A stretch of DNA of 7,694 bases from Chloroflexia bacterium (GTDB taxonomy: Bacteria; Chloroflexota; Chloroflexia; Thermomicrobiales; UBA6265): assembly GCA_013694885.1 (NCBI GenBank), contig JACDBO010000141.1, forward strand, positions 1-7,694, read 5' to 3'. Each line of letters begins with the position of its first letter. The stretch's first letter is position 1. Of the stretch, positions 7,571 through 7,694 are shown piece after piece. The translations under genes were made by a program, and so were the position numbers. The notes beneath the pieces are model-generated. The model was not told where the DNA came from. It ran no database searches and saw only the letters and a program-made list of their open reading frames with translations.

Positions 7571-7694
7571 GAGCGGGTTGCGGAGCAATTGGGCTTGTGA
7601 GAGCCTAGTGGGATGAAGCAATACTCGGTCGACCTCCGTGAGCGGCGGCTGGGAGCCATTGACGCTGGCCTCAGCCAAGCCGAGGCCAGCCGGT
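7571..7694 (+). mobile_element. Left end of an IS630-family insertion sequence, cut off by the window edge
   Basis: The family call rests on the transposase N-terminus encoded from 7613. IS630 elements insert at TA and duplicate it. A TA at 7569-7570 is followed by GAGCGGGTTGCGGAGCAATT, placed suitably (42 bp before the transposase start) to be the outer end. The boundary is therefore a guess, since the right end is not in view and the terminal inverted repeat cannot be checked. The insertion lies 22 bp past the peptidase stop and does not disrupt that gene. Confidence 0.55.
7613..7694 (+). CDS. IS630-family transposase, N-terminal fragment (runs off the right edge)
   Basis: Only the first 27 codons are in the window. 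They read MKQYSVDLRERRLGAIDAGL followed by SQAEASR. This is the typical opening of IS630-type transposases: the YSVDLRER strand/helix start, then the first helices of the N-terminal helix-turn-helix that binds the element's ends. The DDE catalytic domain would lie to the right, outside the window. GAGAG at 7599-7603, nine bases before the ATG, could serve as the ribosome binding site. Whether the gene is intact or decayed cannot be judged here. Unrelated HTH proteins share this pattern less well. Confidence 0.8.
   Translation, partial: MKQYSVDLRERRLGAIDAGLSQAEASR

Noticed and set aside
7563..7603. CTCTC and GAGAG as a possible terminator stem after the peptidase gene
   Set aside because: The stem is only 5 bp with a 31-base loop and no following T-run; it is too weak to call.

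Overview
This is a GC-rich bacterial window with four intact or nearly intact housekeeping or accessory genes and the first part of an insertion sequence. The base composition, the frequent G/C third positions, the TTG start codons and the style of the PEP carboxylase, MMPL and S9 peptidase proteins would fit a member of the Chloroflexota (Thermomicrobia-like). A high-GC actinobacterium cannot be excluded from sequence alone, so the taxon is only an inference.

Layout. Positions 1 to 2335 (minus strand) hold most of a phosphoenolpyruvate carboxylase gene, ppc. Its C-terminal end lies beyond the left edge. A short divergent intergenic region (2336-2481) separates it from a plus-strand pair: an MMPL/RND-type membrane transporter (2482-4818) and a GNAT-family N-acetyltransferase (4815-5357). 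These two overlap by the four bases ATGA and so are probably translationally coupled. A 229-bp intergenic region follows. It contains a 123-bp element with perfect 12-bp terminal inverted repeats and several internal hairpins, which looks like a miniature inverted-repeat or REP-like element. Next is an S9-family serine peptidase (5587-7548) with a clear ribosome binding site. About 22 bp after its stop the sequence changes to the apparent left end of an IS630-family insertion sequence, whose transposase start (7613) is cut off by the right edge.

Function. PEP carboxylase replenishes oxaloacetate for the TCA cycle. The MMPL protein is a proton-driven exporter with both transmembrane Asp-Tyr pairs expected of that family. 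The GNAT protein is probably a RimJ/RimL-type acetyltransferase. The S9 enzyme is a cytoplasmic beta-propeller plus alpha/beta-hydrolase peptidase of the acylaminoacyl-peptidase type. Apart from the MMPL-GNAT coupling, nothing shows that these genes work together. I see no convincing undescribed system. The most interesting item is the inverted-repeat element at 5419-5541.
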